Source: Neobacillus sp. PS3-34
Lineage (GTDB): Bacteria; Bacillota; Bacilli; Bacillales; Cytobacillaceae
Assembly (NCBI RefSeq): GCF_030915465.1
Contig: NZ_CP133267.1
Span: 2,820,501-2,884,500 of the forward strand
Reading direction: 5' to 3'
Length of the DNA stretch: 64,000 nucleotides
Numbering within the stretch: the first letter of the stretch is position 1; every line of letters begins with the position of its first letter. Shown piece after piece: positions 1 through 9,840 of this stretch. A program made the position numbers and the translations under genes. Below the pieces are notes generated by a model. That model searched no databases and was not told the origin of the DNA. It worked only from the letters and a program-made list of their open reading frames with translations.

Positions 1-748
1 TGAAAAAACAAAGGCAATCCTTCCAGTACACTTATACGGCCAAATGGCTGATATGGAAAAGCTTGCTGAAATCGCGAAAAAACATAATCTTGCTATCGTT
101 GAAGATGCTGCTCAAGCAATCGGCGCTAAGCAAAACGGCAAATCTGTCGGAGAAATGGGCTCTGCGGCAACATACAGCTTTTTCCCAACGAAAAACCTTG
201 GTGCATATGGCGATGGCGGCATGATCGTTACAAACGATGATCAGGTTGCAGAAAAATGCAGCGTTATCCGTGTTCACGGAAGCAAGCCAAAATACTATCA
301 TCATGTATTAGGCTACAACAGCCGTTTGGACGAGCTTCAAGCAGCTGTATTGAATGTGAAATTCCCTCATTTGGTTGAGTGGAGTGAGCTTCGCCGCCAA
401 AAGGCAGAAAATTACACACACTTATTGAATGAAAGACTTGGTGATTCAGTTGTAACTCCGGTTGAAAAAGAAGGAAATTATCACGTATTCCATCAATATA
501 CAATCAGAGTAGAGAAAAGGGATGAATTGCAGCAGTACTTAAAGGAACAGGGAGTAGCGACAATGATTTACTATCCACTTCCACTTCATGTACAGCCGGT
601 CTTCCAAAACCTTGGCTATAAAGAAGGAGATCTTCCAATTACGGAGAAGGCAGCTAAAGAAGCGTTGTCACTCCCAATGTTTCCTGAATTGAAAACCGAA
701 CAACAAGAATATGTTGTGGCGAAGATAGCTGAGTTTTACGGAAAATAA
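1..748 (+). CDS. DegT/DnrJ/EryC1/StrS sugar aminotransferase, WbpE-like (5' end outside window)
   Basis: A PLP-dependent sugar-nucleotide aminotransferase; the open frame enters from the left edge (codons in phase from base 2), so the N-terminus is missing. Visible family motifs are HLYGQMADM, VEDAAQAIGA (cofactor-binding Asp region) and SFFPTKNLGAYGDGG, whose Lys is the expected Schiff-base residue. The C-terminus is complete. In this operon it sits with WbpA-, WbpB-, WbpD- and WbpI-like enzymes, so the likely reaction is amination of the 3-keto-glucuronic acid made by the WbpB-like oxidoreductase to give UDP-GlcNAc(3NH2)A. That specificity is inferred from context; the family assignment is clear. 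A terminator follows directly, so genes downstream need read-through or their own promoter. Confidence 0.9.
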   Translation, partial: EKTKAILPVHLYGQMADMEKLAEIAKKHNLAIVEDAAQAIGAKQNGKSVGEMGSAATYSFFPTKNLGAYGDGGMIVTNDDQVAEKCSVIRVHGSKPKYYHHVLGYNSRLDELQAAVLNVKFPHLVEWSELRRQKAENYTHLLNERLGDSVVTPVEKEGNYHVFHQYTIRVEKRDELQQYLKEQGVATMIYYPLPLHVQPVFQNLGYKEGDLPITEKAAKEALSLPMFPELKTEQQEYVVAKIAEFYGK

Positions 749-755
749 TATTCTA

Positions 756-790
756 GAAAACGTCGCCATCGAACGGGGGCGTTTTCTTTG
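756..790 (+). terminator. Rho-independent terminator after the aminotransferase
   Basis: A GAAAACG/CGTTTTC stem encloses a GC-rich loop, followed by a T-rich stretch. It separates the aminotransferase from the Wzz-like gene. Confidence 0.7.
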
Positions 791-876
791 CTTGTTTTTT
801 TCAAAAAATTTGTCTAATGCACACGGCAATCGTCGAATGATGCAAAAATGCGAAATGAAGGATGGGTGGGTAAATT

Positions 877-1626
877 TTGACGGAGGAAAAGCGTCCATAT
901 GTGTTATATGAATACCTCTTATATTTTTGGAAAAAGAAATGGTTTTTTGTAATCATACCACTGATTATGGCGGTTTTGGTTGCGGGAGCGGTTTATGTAA
1001 TGAAGAGTAAAGGCAAGCCAGCTTATACAGGTGAGGCAAGTATATATACTGGATCGATTAGTTCAAAGGATTTAACAAATGATGAGAATATCAAAGCGAA
1101 ATTCCTAAATATCAAAAATCTGGATGTTATTGTTTCTGAAAAGGGTGTCGTTAAATTCACGATAACAGGAAAATCCAAAGCACAGGTCCAAAAAAGTCTG
1201 GACGAGGTTTCAAGTGAATATACCGATTTGCTTCAGAAAAAAGCTGATGATCAAATTGCTACGTCAAATGTTTATTTGACTTCATTGGAAGACAGGGTAA
1301 AGGCGTTGGAAAATGCCAGTAAACATTATCAAAAGAAGCTGGATGATCCTACTACCCCACCAGTCGAATTCTCCAAGCTTTCCGACCTGATTATTGAAAC
1401 TAAAAAAAACCGTTATGATGCTGAGGCAACAGCCCATAGAATGCGAAGTGACCAAGTTTTTTTTGAAAAGCCAAAGGAGCTAACAAAGACTGTTCATGCT
1501 AAAAAGACATATATAGCGCAAAGCGTGGCAATCGGAATCATCCTTGGACTTGTTTTGACCGTTGCACTATTAATCCTTCTAAAATACTTAGGAGATGCCA
1601 GGAGGTACTACAAACAACATGATTAA
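877..1626 (+). CDS. Wzz/YveK-like polysaccharide chain-length determinant (copolymerase)
   Basis: A 249-residue membrane protein with two transmembrane segments (about residues 18-40 and 215-240) flanking a charged, coiled-coil-rich extracytoplasmic region. This is the layout of Wzz/CapA-type polysaccharide copolymerases that set chain length with a Wzy polymerase. The start is TTG at 877 behind a GGGTGGG-like site; the next methionine lies inside the first membrane helix. No BY-kinase partner is seen in the window. It overlaps the next gene by 8 bp, indicating translational coupling. Family assignment rests on topology and context rather than on a diagnostic motif. Confidence 0.75.
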   Translation: MTEEKRPYVLYEYLLYFWKKKWFFVIIPLIMAVLVAGAVYVMKSKGKPAYTGEASIYTGSISSKDLTNDENIKAKFLNIKNLDVIVSEKGVVKFTITGKSKAQVQKSLDEVSSEYTDLLQKKADDQIATSNVYLTSLEDRVKALENASKHYQKKLDDPTTPPVEFSKLSDLIIETKKNRYDAEATAHRMRSDQVFFEKPKELTKTVHAKKTYIAQSVAIGIILGLVLTVALLILLKYLGDARRYYKQHD

Positions 1627-2632
1627 TTTCGCTATTGTAGGAATGGGACATATTGCAAATAAACATATGGAAGCAATTGAAAAGACGGAGGGAGCTAATT
1701 TATTGGCAGTCTGTGATACAAATCCGGACCGCCTGGAAATGGTTCCTTCTAATGTGAAAAAATACACAGACCTTGGAATCATGCTTCAGGAAAATCCGGA
1801 AATTCAGGCAGTAAGCATTTGTGTTCCATCTGGTTTACATGCTAAACTAACAAAAATTGTGGCAGAACATAAGCGCCACATCATTGTTGAAAAGCCGATG
1901 TCTTTAAAGCTTGAAGACGCGGAGGATATGATTAAATATGCGAACGAAAACGGTGTGAAGCTTGCAGTTGTCCACCCTAACCGTTTCCGCCCGGCAATCC
2001 GTGAAATGCGTGCAAAGATGGATGAGGGTGCGTTTGGAACGCTCAGCCATGCGAATGCAACTGTTCGCTGGAATCGTAATCAGGCTTATTATGATCAGGC
2101 AGAATGGCGCGGCACGAAGGAATTTGATGGCGGCGTATTAATGAACCAGGCCATTCATGACCTTGATTTAATGCTTTGGCTAATGGGACCTGTCGTGTTT
2201 GTTCAGGCAATGGCAGCTACTCGTTTGCGTAAAATTGAAACTGAGGATGTTGCTGCAGCAGTAGTTCAATTCGAAAACGGCGCTCTTGGTGTGATCGAGG
2301 CGGCTACAACGGTCTATCCGAAGAACCTTGAAGAATCTCTTGCGATTTTTGGCGAAACAGGCTCTGCAAAGATCAGCGGCCGTACAGCAAATTTTGTTGA
2401 AACGTGGGATTTTGAAGGTGTAAGCGAAGAGGATGCTGAGCAGGTAAAACAGGCTATTAAAGCAGATCCGTTTGGAAAGCCTGGCCACCAGTGGATTATT
2501 GAAGATATGGTCGAAGCGATTAAGGAAGACCGTGAACCAGTTGTAACGGGTGCAGATGGATTGGCACCAGTAAAATTGATTCTGGCGATTCTTGAATCTG
2601 CTGAAACAGGAAAAAAAGTTATACTTAATTAA
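1619..2632 (+). CDS. Gfo/Idh/MocA-family sugar-nucleotide oxidoreductase, WbpB-like
   Basis: A 337-residue NAD-dependent oxidoreductase. The N-terminal Rossmann fold shows GMGHIANKH and VCDTNPDR, and the family signature EKPMSL follows at about residue 95. The chosen start is ATG 1619, because the protein then begins MINFAIVGMGH as in the family and an AGGAGG lies upstream; the longer frame adds eight unlikely residues. In the neighbourhood of WbpA-, WbpD-, WbpE- and WbpI-like enzymes it is most simply the UDP-GlcNAcA 3-dehydrogenase. The family is certain; the substrate is inferred. Confidence 0.88.
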   Translation: MINFAIVGMGHIANKHMEAIEKTEGANLLAVCDTNPDRLEMVPSNVKKYTDLGIMLQENPEIQAVSICVPSGLHAKLTKIVAEHKRHIIVEKPMSLKLEDAEDMIKYANENGVKLAVVHPNRFRPAIREMRAKMDEGAFGTLSHANATVRWNRNQAYYDQAEWRGTKEFDGGVLMNQAIHDLDLMLWLMGPVVFVQAMAATRLRKIETEDVAAAVVQFENGALGVIEAATTVYPKNLEESLAIFGETGSAKISGRTANFVETWDFEGVSEEDAEQVKQAIKADPFGKPGHQWIIEDMVEAIKEDREPVVTGADGLAPVKLILAILESAETGKKVILN

Positions 2633-2718
2633 TAACTAAATACTTAAAATTAGAACTGTCTAGCAACAGCGCCATGGTTAAGGCGTTTGCGCTTTTCTAG
2701 TAAAGGAGAATTACAATA

Positions 2719-4032
2719 ATGAGCTCTTATGAAAATTTACTTCAAAAAATAGAAAATAAAGAAGCGGTAATCGGTGTTGTCGGTCTAGGTTATGTAGGAC
2801 TTCCGCTTGCTGTTGAAAAAGCAAAAGCTGGCTATAAGGTTATCGGTTTTGACGTACAGGCTTCACGCGTTGAGCAAGTAAACATGGGCGTTAATTATAT
2901 CGGTGATGTAGTGGACCAGGATCTTGCAGACATGATCAAGGAAGGCCGCCTTGTGGCTACAACAGATTATGCACTCATCAAGGAAGTGGACGCGGTTGCG
3001 ATTTGCGTGCCAACACCACTTGACGTTTACCAGCAGCCAGATACTTCTTATGTTGAAAGCTCTGCAAACGAAATTGCGAAAAATTCACACGAAGGAATGC
3101 TTGTAGTCCTTGAGTCTACAACATACCCTGGAACTACTGAAGAAATCGTAAGACCTGCCCTTGAGAAACAAGGCCTTGTAACTGGTGAAACAGTATTCAT
3201 TGCCTACTCTCCTGAGCGTGTTGACCCAGGTAACAAGGAATTCAAAACAAAAAACACGCCTAAGGTTGTCGGCGGTATTACAAAAAACTGTACAACAGTT
3301 GCTTCTGCCCTTTACCGTAATGTGCTTGAAGGCGACGTACATGAAGTATCCAGCCCGGCGATTGCTGAAATGGAAAAAATCTTTGAAAACACATTCCGCC
3401 ACATTAATATCGCATTAGCGAACGAAATGGCAATCCTTTGTGAAAAAATGGGCATCGATGTGTGGGAAGTGATCGATGCTGCTAAAACAAAGCCATACGG
3501 CTTCATGGCGTTTTATCCAGGACCAGGTCTTGGCGGCCACTGTATTCCAATCGACCCATTCTACCTGACTTGGAAGGCTCGTGAGTACAACTACCACACA
3601 AGATTGATCGAGCTTGCCGGCGAAATCAACAACACTATGCCTGAGTATGTAATCACTCGTGCGATGCAGCTTCTAAACGAAGATGGCAAAGCGCTACGTG
3701 GTGCAAAGGTTACAATCCTTGGTGTGGCGTACAAAAAAGATATCGACGATGTTCGTGAATCTCCGGTGCTTAAGATTATTGAGCAATTAGAACAGCACGG
3801 CGCTGACTATAAAGTTGTAGATCCTTACGTTAAGCATTTCAGATCTTGCAACACAAAAGTAGAGACAGTTGAACTAACACAGGATCTGCTTCACCAATCA
3901 GATTTAGTTATGCTGACAACTGACCATACTGATTTTGACTATGAAATGATCGCACGCGAAAGCAAGGTCATTTTTGATACTCGTAATGCATTTAAAGATG
4001 TACCAAAGCCAAATAAATACTTAAAACTATAA
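2719..4032 (+). CDS. wbpA: UDP-N-acetyl-D-glucosamine 6-dehydrogenase, WbpA-like
   Basis: A 437-residue member of the UDP-glucose/GDP-mannose dehydrogenase family. The Rossmann motif GVVGLGYVGLPLA opens the protein, ESTTYPGTT is in the middle domain, and the catalytic cysteine lies in GGHCIPIDP at about residue 275. The C-terminal UDP-binding domain contains GVAYKKDIDDVRESP. It oxidises UDP-GlcNAc (or UDP-ManNAc) to the uronic acid, the first step of the nucleotide-sugar branch. A clear AGGAGA site precedes the ATG. The Wbp neighbours favour the GlcNAc type (WbpA) over the ManNAc type (WecC). Confidence 0.9.
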   Translation: MSSYENLLQKIENKEAVIGVVGLGYVGLPLAVEKAKAGYKVIGFDVQASRVEQVNMGVNYIGDVVDQDLADMIKEGRLVATTDYALIKEVDAVAICVPTPLDVYQQPDTSYVESSANEIAKNSHEGMLVVLESTTYPGTTEEIVRPALEKQGLVTGETVFIAYSPERVDPGNKEFKTKNTPKVVGGITKNCTTVASALYRNVLEGDVHEVSSPAIAEMEKIFENTFRHINIALANEMAILCEKMGIDVWEVIDAAKTKPYGFMAFYPGPGLGGHCIPIDPFYLTWKAREYNYHTRLIELAGEINNTMPEYVITRAMQLLNEDGKALRGAKVTILGVAYKKDIDDVRESPVLKIIEQLEQHGADYKVVDPYVKHFRSCNTKVETVELTQDLLHQSDLVMLTTDHTDFDYEMIARESKVIFDTRNAFKDVPKPNKYLKL

Positions 4033-4055
4033 TCGCTGTTAAGGGAGAGTTACTC

Positions 4056-4787
4056 ATGAATCATATCGATGCTTCCGTTACTTTAGATTCAAGTGTAAAA
4101 GTCGGTTATTTTTCAGTTATTGAAAAGGATGTAAAAATCGGTGCCAATGTTATCATTGGCAACCGTGTTACGATACATGAAGGTACTGTGATTGGCGCTA
4201 ATACAACGATTGCGGACGGAGCTGTTCTGGGGAAATCTCCAAAGCCTGCAAAAACAAGCACAGTAAAGCTGTCGGATGACATTCCTGCTCTTGAAATTGG
4301 CGAGGAAGTCACAATCGGTGCGAACTGTGTTGTCTACAGGGGAGCAAAGATTGGTTCCAGCACGCTGATTGCTGACCTTGCAAGCGTCCGTGAGAATGTT
4401 GAAATCGGAAACTTTGTTATTGTCGGACGTGGTGTTACGGTTGAAAACTATGTGAAAATTGGCGACCGTACAAAAATACAGTCCAATTCTTACATTACTG
4501 CGTACACAACACTTGAAGAGCGTGTTTTCATCGCTCCATGTGTAACAACGACAAATGATAATTTCATGGGCAGAACGGAAGAACGTTTTGATAAAATCAA
4601 GGGTGCGACAGTGAAGAAGGGTGCACGCGTTGGCGGCGCCTCTATCATCCTGCCTGGTATCGTGATTGAAGAGGAAACATTTGTGGCAGCAGGAGCTCTT
4701 GTAACGAAGGATACAGAGCCTAAGACACTTATTAAAGGTGTTCCTGCGAAGTTCGTCCGTATGGTTGACGAACGGGAGCTGTTATAA
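4056..4787 (+). CDS. Left-handed beta-helix acyltransferase, WbpD-like N-acetyltransferase
   Basis: A 243-residue protein made almost wholly of hexapeptide repeats of the type (I/V)GxNxx, for example VKIGANVIIGNRVTIHEG, which form the left-handed beta-helix of trimeric acetyltransferases. The C-terminus carries the typical ALVTKD and GVPAKF endings. Its place between a UDP-GlcNAc dehydrogenase and a flippase, with a DegT aminotransferase nearby, suggests acetyl-CoA-dependent N-acetylation of the 3-amino group of UDP-GlcNAc(3NH2)A. A GGGAG site lies before ATG 4056. Confidence 0.87.
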   Translation: MNHIDASVTLDSSVKVGYFSVIEKDVKIGANVIIGNRVTIHEGTVIGANTTIADGAVLGKSPKPAKTSTVKLSDDIPALEIGEEVTIGANCVVYRGAKIGSSTLIADLASVRENVEIGNFVIVGRGVTVENYVKIGDRTKIQSNSYITAYTTLEERVFIAPCVTTTNDNFMGRTEERFDKIKGATVKKGARVGGASIILPGIVIEEETFVAAGALVTKDTEPKTLIKGVPAKFVRMVDERELL

Positions 4788-4788
4788 G

Positions 4789-6216
4789 GTGCTGGCACAA
4801 TTAAAGCGTTTAGGAGCGGATTCGCTCCTTTACGCTTTTATGAATGTTGGAACAAAATTAATCGCATTTATCATGCTGCCGATTTATACTCATTTTCTTT
4901 CTCCTGAGAAATATGGTGTCCTTGGCATCATTGATAACTGGACATCGATGCTTACTTTCCTGATTATTTTCGGAACGGATTCAGCGTTGTCCTTTTATTA
5001 TTTTGATACAAAGGATGAAGAAAAGCGGCTCGCGTATGTAAGGAATGTGATGTATTTCAGGCTGTTTGTTGTCGCTATACTTGCGCTTATGGTTTTGGTC
5101 GCAGGTCCATGGATTTCAAAAGTCCTTCTTGATGATCCTCGTAATGTCAGCCTGCTCTGGATTAGCATCGCAACACTATTCGTTGATACCGTTACGGTTG
5201 TTGTTCTGATGGTCATGCGTTTTGATTTTAAATCGAAAAAGGTTGTTATTTATACAGTAGCTAAGATGCTGTTGATGGCGGTCTTTTCCTATGTATTTTT
5301 GAAATACTTTATTAAGACAGCAGAAGGTATCCTGCTCGGCCGGTTTGTCGGCTTTGCGATTATCTTTGTGCTCCTTTTCCTAAGTAGCATGAAGTATTTA
5401 AAGCCGAAAATTGACATGGCTATGATGAAGGAAATCCTAAAGTACGCGGCACCTTTAGTGCCAGCATCACTCGCCTTTTGGGTGATTGCCAATTCCAGCG
5501 TTTTCTTTCTGGATGCTTTCCATTCAAAGCACGAGGTAGGGATTTATACAGCGGCAACGAGACTTGCTACGATAATCACTCTGTTAACGAGCGGGGTTCA
5601 AATGGCTTGGCGCCCGTATTCAATGACACTTAAGGATAAAAAGGACAGTCCGCTGTTATTTTCCAAAATCTATTTAGCGCTATTATTATTAGGGATTTTT
5701 GGTATCATGGCGATTGCGACGGTCATGCCTTTCATTATCGGCATACTCGGGGCTAAGTATCACCATGCCTATCAATATGTGGCTCTTGTGTCAGCTGCAA
5801 CATTCCTGAATTTCTACTATATGATTATTTCTGTTGGCTTGTTTTTCACAAAGAAAACGACTGTTATATCCGTGACATTTGGAATCGTAGCAGTGGTGAA
5901 CACTGTATTGAATTTGGTTCTCATTCCGCCTTTTGCAATTTGGGGAGCGGTGGCTTCTTATTTGATTGCCTATATGACAGCGGTTATCTTTATTTTCAGA
6001 AGAAGCCAGCAGGTATACTACGTCCCAGTGTCATTTGGAAAAATGGCCTTTTTATTTGTTAGCATGATTCTCGCTGTAATCGGCATTATTTTTGTACAGG
6101 AAAATGGTTTGAGCTGGGTATGGATTGTTGCGGCATGGATAGTGGTCCTGCTCACAGTCGGAATCAGCCGGATCGACAAGGATTTCCGCCAGAAAGAGTA
6201 TTCTGCGGCTGAATAA
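4789..6216 (+). CDS. Wzx-type polysaccharide flippase (MATE/MOP superfamily)
   Basis: A 475-residue integral membrane protein with about twelve to fourteen hydrophobic helices and the polysaccharide-biosynthesis export signature near the start (MLPIYTHFLSPEKYGVLGI). It should move undecaprenyl-linked repeat units across the membrane for Wzy polymerisation. I place the start at GTG 4789, one base after the stop of the acetyltransferase and behind its internal GGGAG. The longer frame from 4738 would overlap the upstream gene by 50 bases and add a non-hydrophobic leader. Confidence 0.88.
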   Translation: MLAQLKRLGADSLLYAFMNVGTKLIAFIMLPIYTHFLSPEKYGVLGIIDNWTSMLTFLIIFGTDSALSFYYFDTKDEEKRLAYVRNVMYFRLFVVAILALMVLVAGPWISKVLLDDPRNVSLLWISIATLFVDTVTVVVLMVMRFDFKSKKVVIYTVAKMLLMAVFSYVFLKYFIKTAEGILLGRFVGFAIIFVLLFLSSMKYLKPKIDMAMMKEILKYAAPLVPASLAFWVIANSSVFFLDAFHSKHEVGIYTAATRLATIITLLTSGVQMAWRPYSMTLKDKKDSPLLFSKIYLALLLLGIFGIMAIATVMPFIIGILGAKYHHAYQYVALVSAATFLNFYYMIISVGLFFTKKTTVISVTFGIVAVVNTVLNLVLIPPFAIWGAVASYLIAYMTAVIFIFRRSQQVYYVPVSFGKMAFLFVSMILAVIGIIFVQENGLSWVWIVAAWIVVLLTVGISRIDKDFRQKEYSAAE

Positions 6217-6258
6217 AGCAAAATAGTAAAAGATACCTTTTTAAAAGGAGGACTATTC

Positions 6259-7317
6259 ATGAAAATTATTACGGTTCTTGGGGCAAGACCCCAATTTATT
6301 AAAGCAGCGCCGGTTTCTCGCGTATTGCGTGAAAACCACACTGAACTTATTGTCCATACAGGACAGCATTACGATGCCAATATGTCTGATATTTTCTTTG
6401 AAGAATTGAATATTCCGAAGCCTGATTACCATCTGGCAGTTGGTTCTGGAAATCACGGCAAGCAGACGGGCGAAATGCTTCAAAAAATTGAAGAAATCGT
6501 CCTAAAGGAAGAGCCGGATTACCTAATGGTGTACGGCGATACTAATTCAACGCTAGCAGGTGCTTTGGTTGCGGCTAAGCTCCATGTACCAGTCATCCAT
6601 ATCGAAGCAGGCTTAAGAAGCTTCAATAAGAAGATGCCTGAGGAAGTAAACCGGATTATGACAGACCATGTGTCTGAGTACCTGTTCTGCCCGACAGATA
6701 CAGCGATTCACAATCTCGAGAACGAAAATATCACGCACAACGTTTTTAATATTGGCGATGTGATGTATGATGCCGTTTTATATAATCGTGAATTGGCTGA
6801 AGAAAAATCAGAAATTCTGGCTGCAAATGAGCTGGAGAAAAAGGGCTTCCATTTAATCACGATCCACCGTGCTGAAAATACGGATGATCTTCAGAATATG
6901 AAGAATATCCTTGAAGCATTCTCAAAGGTTGAAACAGTAAAGGTATGGCCGATGCACCCAAGAACGAAGCATAAGCTTGCTTCCTACGGGCTGGATTTAG
7001 ATGCCGTTCCTAATTTGAAGGTTATTGATCCAGTTGGCTATCTGGACATGCTTACACTTGTTTCCAATGCTCAAAAGATCATTACGGATTCAGGCGGCGT
7101 TCAAAAGGAAGCATATTTCATGCAGGTCCCATGTGTGACAATCCGCGAGCAGACAGAGTGGGTTGAAACGCTTGAGGAAGATGCGAATATTCTTGTTGGA
7201 ACATCCGTTGAAAAAATTCTTGATGCCATTAATAAAAACGTTAATCCGTCTTATAAGGCTGTATTCGGCGACGGCAAGGCATCTGAGAAAATTGTCCAAA
7301 TCATTGAAAAAAGATAA
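6259..7317 (+). CDS. UDP-N-acetylglucosamine 2-epimerase family (WecB/MnaA/WbpI-like)
   Basis: A 352-residue non-hydrolysing 2-epimerase. Family motifs are GARPQFIKAAPV at the N-terminus, VYGDTNSTLAGAL, HIEAGLRSF, PEEVNRIMTDH and SGGVQKEAYF. Two activities are possible: UDP-GlcNAc to UDP-ManNAc, or the WbpI reaction on UDP-GlcNAc(3NAc)A giving UDP-ManNAc(3NAc)A. The surrounding WbpA/B/D/E-like genes favour the second. AAAGGAGG stands just before the ATG. Confidence 0.88.
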   Translation: MKIITVLGARPQFIKAAPVSRVLRENHTELIVHTGQHYDANMSDIFFEELNIPKPDYHLAVGSGNHGKQTGEMLQKIEEIVLKEEPDYLMVYGDTNSTLAGALVAAKLHVPVIHIEAGLRSFNKKMPEEVNRIMTDHVSEYLFCPTDTAIHNLENENITHNVFNIGDVMYDAVLYNRELAEEKSEILAANELEKKGFHLITIHRAENTDDLQNMKNILEAFSKVETVKVWPMHPRTKHKLASYGLDLDAVPNLKVIDPVGYLDMLTLVSNAQKIITDSGGVQKEAYFMQVPCVTIREQTEWVETLEEDANILVGTSVEKILDAINKNVNPSYKAVFGDGKASEKIVQIIEKR

Positions 7318-7329
7318 AGGTGGGCGGCT

Positions 7330-8710
7330 ATGCTCTATCTTCTTTTATGGCTGATCATATTGACGGGTTCTATCTACTTTTTTAAAAAGACAGCTGGAAC
7401 CCTGTCTCTTTTAAAGCCTAACTTAAACTCAATTATTTTTTATTATTCCTTCCTCATCTCCAGTTATATCGGCACGCTGTTTATCGCGATGGGGATTGAT
7501 GATTATTACATGATTAACAGGCTTGTTTTTGACGAGAATCGCTACGTAGGATTCTATGCAATTAGCTTTGTACTGCTCTTCTTCCCATTAGTCGCCTTCC
7601 TGGTTTCCAAGATTGCCGGCTTTGATGCGAAAAATGAGTTTGACGAGTACCTGAAGAAAGATATTGTTCTTCCTTTTTCGAAGAAAAATGAATTTTTTCT
7701 GCTGTTTTCGATTATTTCGTTTATCTCATTGGCAGCCGTTGCGTACACGATGCTGAAAACTGCCCACCTACCGATCCTGGAGATTGTCCTTAGAAGGACG
7801 GATATGTCACCGGGAGAATTGAGAATTGAAGCACAGCGGCATTTTGGCGGAAATGTATTGATCAGGAATATTTTCGCGATTGCATTGACACCGATCCTCT
7901 CGTTGATTGCCTATGTTTATTCAGTAAAAACGAGGGATCCAAAGTGGATACTTCTCTTTCTTGCTTTGTTTGCTGGTGCAATATTAATTAATATTTATGA
8001 TTTAGCGAAATCGCCTATTTTCTTTTACTTCATCATGTTTTTGCTATTGAAGCTATATATCGGAAACATTCGTTTTACTTGGAAAAAGCTATCTATTTGG
8101 GGTACGGCAGGTGCGGTTCTTTTAATCACTATGTATGTATATGTTCAAGGGGTTACTGATTTGGAATCCTATCTGAACTTTAACTCCGCCGATTGGCAGA
8201 ATGATTTTTGCACAAATTGCACCAACCTTTTTGCATTTCGATGCATTCCCGGCTAAAATTCCTTTCCTGCATGGTCAAACACTGCCATCGACTCTGCTTC
8301 ACCTCTTTGATCGTGAGCAGGTGCGGTCAGCAAGACTGGTTATGGAAAAGGTCTTTCCTGAGAAGGTAACAGAAGGTACTGCCGGGGTATTGAACACCTT
8401 ATTTATTGCCGAAGCTTATGCGAATTTTGGATATATCGGAATTATGGCTGGAACCTTTTATGTCGCGATACTCGTACAGATTATGTATATCACGTTTATC
8501 AGGCTTCCGAAAAATCCTGTTTATCTTTCGCTGTTTATATACTTTTCAATCAATATACCAAGGACGCTTGTTGGCGGCTTTACCGACTTCTTGTTCAATC
8601 CAATTTGGCTGCTAATTACCGGTTTGTTCGTCGGAATTCTGGTCTTTATTCGGTTAAGAATGGATCTGTTTGAGTTTTGGCGCAAGCGAAGGTCAAGAAT
8701 AGGAACATAA
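7330..8710 (+). pseudogene. Wzy-type O-unit polymerase, frame interrupted near 8190
   Basis: Two overlapping frames together make one membrane protein of about 460 residues with ten or more hydrophobic helices and a large extracytoplasmic loop, as in oligosaccharide-repeat-unit polymerases. The first frame runs to 8256. The second restores hydrophobic protein from about 8190 onward and ends at 8710. One indel near 8185-8195 explains the break. The flippase, chain-length and glycosyltransferase neighbours support the Wzy role; these proteins share little sequence, so the call rests on topology and position. The break is probably a sequencing error. Confidence 0.75.
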
Positions 8711-8721
8711 GGAGAAGAAAA

Positions 8722-9840
8722 ATGAAATCAGTTTTACTCTATTACCCATTCCAGCTCGCTGAAAATGCTAATAGCGGCTCCAAGCTCCGCCCGAAAAAGA
8801 TTTATAGTGCCTTTAAAGAATGGGGCCAGATGAATGGAATTGAAATCCTGCTGCTGTCCGGCCATTCTACGGAAAGGTCCATTCAGTTTGAAAAATGGAT
8901 GGCGGAAGGAAAGCTCGATAACCTTTTATTCTGTTATATGGAAAATCAGACGATTCCATTCTGGCTGACCGATCCGGGGCATATTCCGAAAAAACCGTTT
9001 ATTGACTCAAAGGTCATGAAGTTTTTGAAAAAGAAAAATGTGCCGACCGGCGTGTTTTATCGTGACGTTTATTGGAAGTTTGACGAGCTGTACCCATTAA
9101 AGGGCTTGAAAAAGTCAGTCATGCAGAGCATTTACAGGCTGGAAGAGAAATTTTACGAAAAGTACTGCAAGGTGATTTTCCTTCCAAGTGATGCCATGGG
9201 CAGATACGTGAATATAAGCAAAGAAAAAGTAGCGCTTCCGCCTGGTGGGGCTGCAGAAGAAACCCATGAACGAGCGGCTAAAAAAGAACAATCCGTTTCG
9301 AATGGTTTATACGTGGGCGGAATCAATAATGAAGATTACGGCTTATTCCTTTTGCTTGATGCACTGAAAATTGCAAATAAAGAGGAAAAGGTGTGCGATT
9401 TGACGGTCGTGTGCCGCGAAGACGAATATAGTAAGCTTCCAGAGGATAAAAAGCAGCGCCTCTCCGATTTGCACGTTTCTGTTAAGCATATAAGTGGTAA
9501 AGCATTGAATGAACTTTACGCGGAGATGGACTTCGCGTTTATCCCAAGATACAAGAGCACGTATAATGATTTTTCAGTGCCTGTGAAGCTGGTTGAGTAT
9601 TTATCGAATGAGCTTCCAGTTGTTGCAACTAATTGTGAAGCACAAAAGGATATAATCGAAACGGATCAGTATGGAATCATCTGCGATGATAACCCTGTTT
9701 CGATGGCTGAGGCGATTACGCAAATGAGCGTGGAAGCCAATCTATACAGAAGTAATATCCAGGCAACCTTTAATGCCAAGCATTCCTGGATGGCAAGAGT
9801 CGAGAAAATCAAGGAAAGCCTGTTAGAGGAGGATCTATGA
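8722..9840 (+). CDS. Family-4-like glycosyltransferase
   Basis: A 372-residue GT-B fold glycosyltransferase. The C-terminal half has the nucleotide-sugar-binding arrangement seen in GT4 enzymes, with FIPRYKSTYNDFSVPVKLVE followed by NELPVVATNC. Start ATG 8722 is chosen because AGGAGAAG lies just upstream; the earlier start at 8677 lies inside the polymerase gene. It ends in an ATGA overlap with the next gene. It should add one sugar of the repeat unit at the cytoplasmic face; donor and linkage cannot be told. Confidence 0.82.
   Translation: MKSVLLYYPFQLAENANSGSKLRPKKIYSAFKEWGQMNGIEILLLSGHSTERSIQFEKWMAEGKLDNLLFCYMENQTIPFWLTDPGHIPKKPFIDSKVMKFLKKKNVPTGVFYRDVYWKFDELYPLKGLKKSVMQSIYRLEEKFYEKYCKVIFLPSDAMGRYVNISKEKVALPPGGAAEETHERAAKKEQSVSNGLYVGGINNEDYGLFLLLDALKIANKEEKVCDLTVVCREDEYSKLPEDKKQRLSDLHVSVKHISGKALNELYAEMDFAFIPRYKSTYNDFSVPVKLVEYLSNELPVVATNCEAQKDIIETDQYGIICDDNPVSMAEAITQMSVEANLYRSNIQATFNAKHSWMARVEKIKESLLEEDL

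Noticed and set aside
877..1626. EpsA/YwqC-type activator of a tyrosine kinase
   Set aside because: No BY-kinase gene follows in the window, and the setting with Wzx/Wzy is enough for a Wzz-like role.
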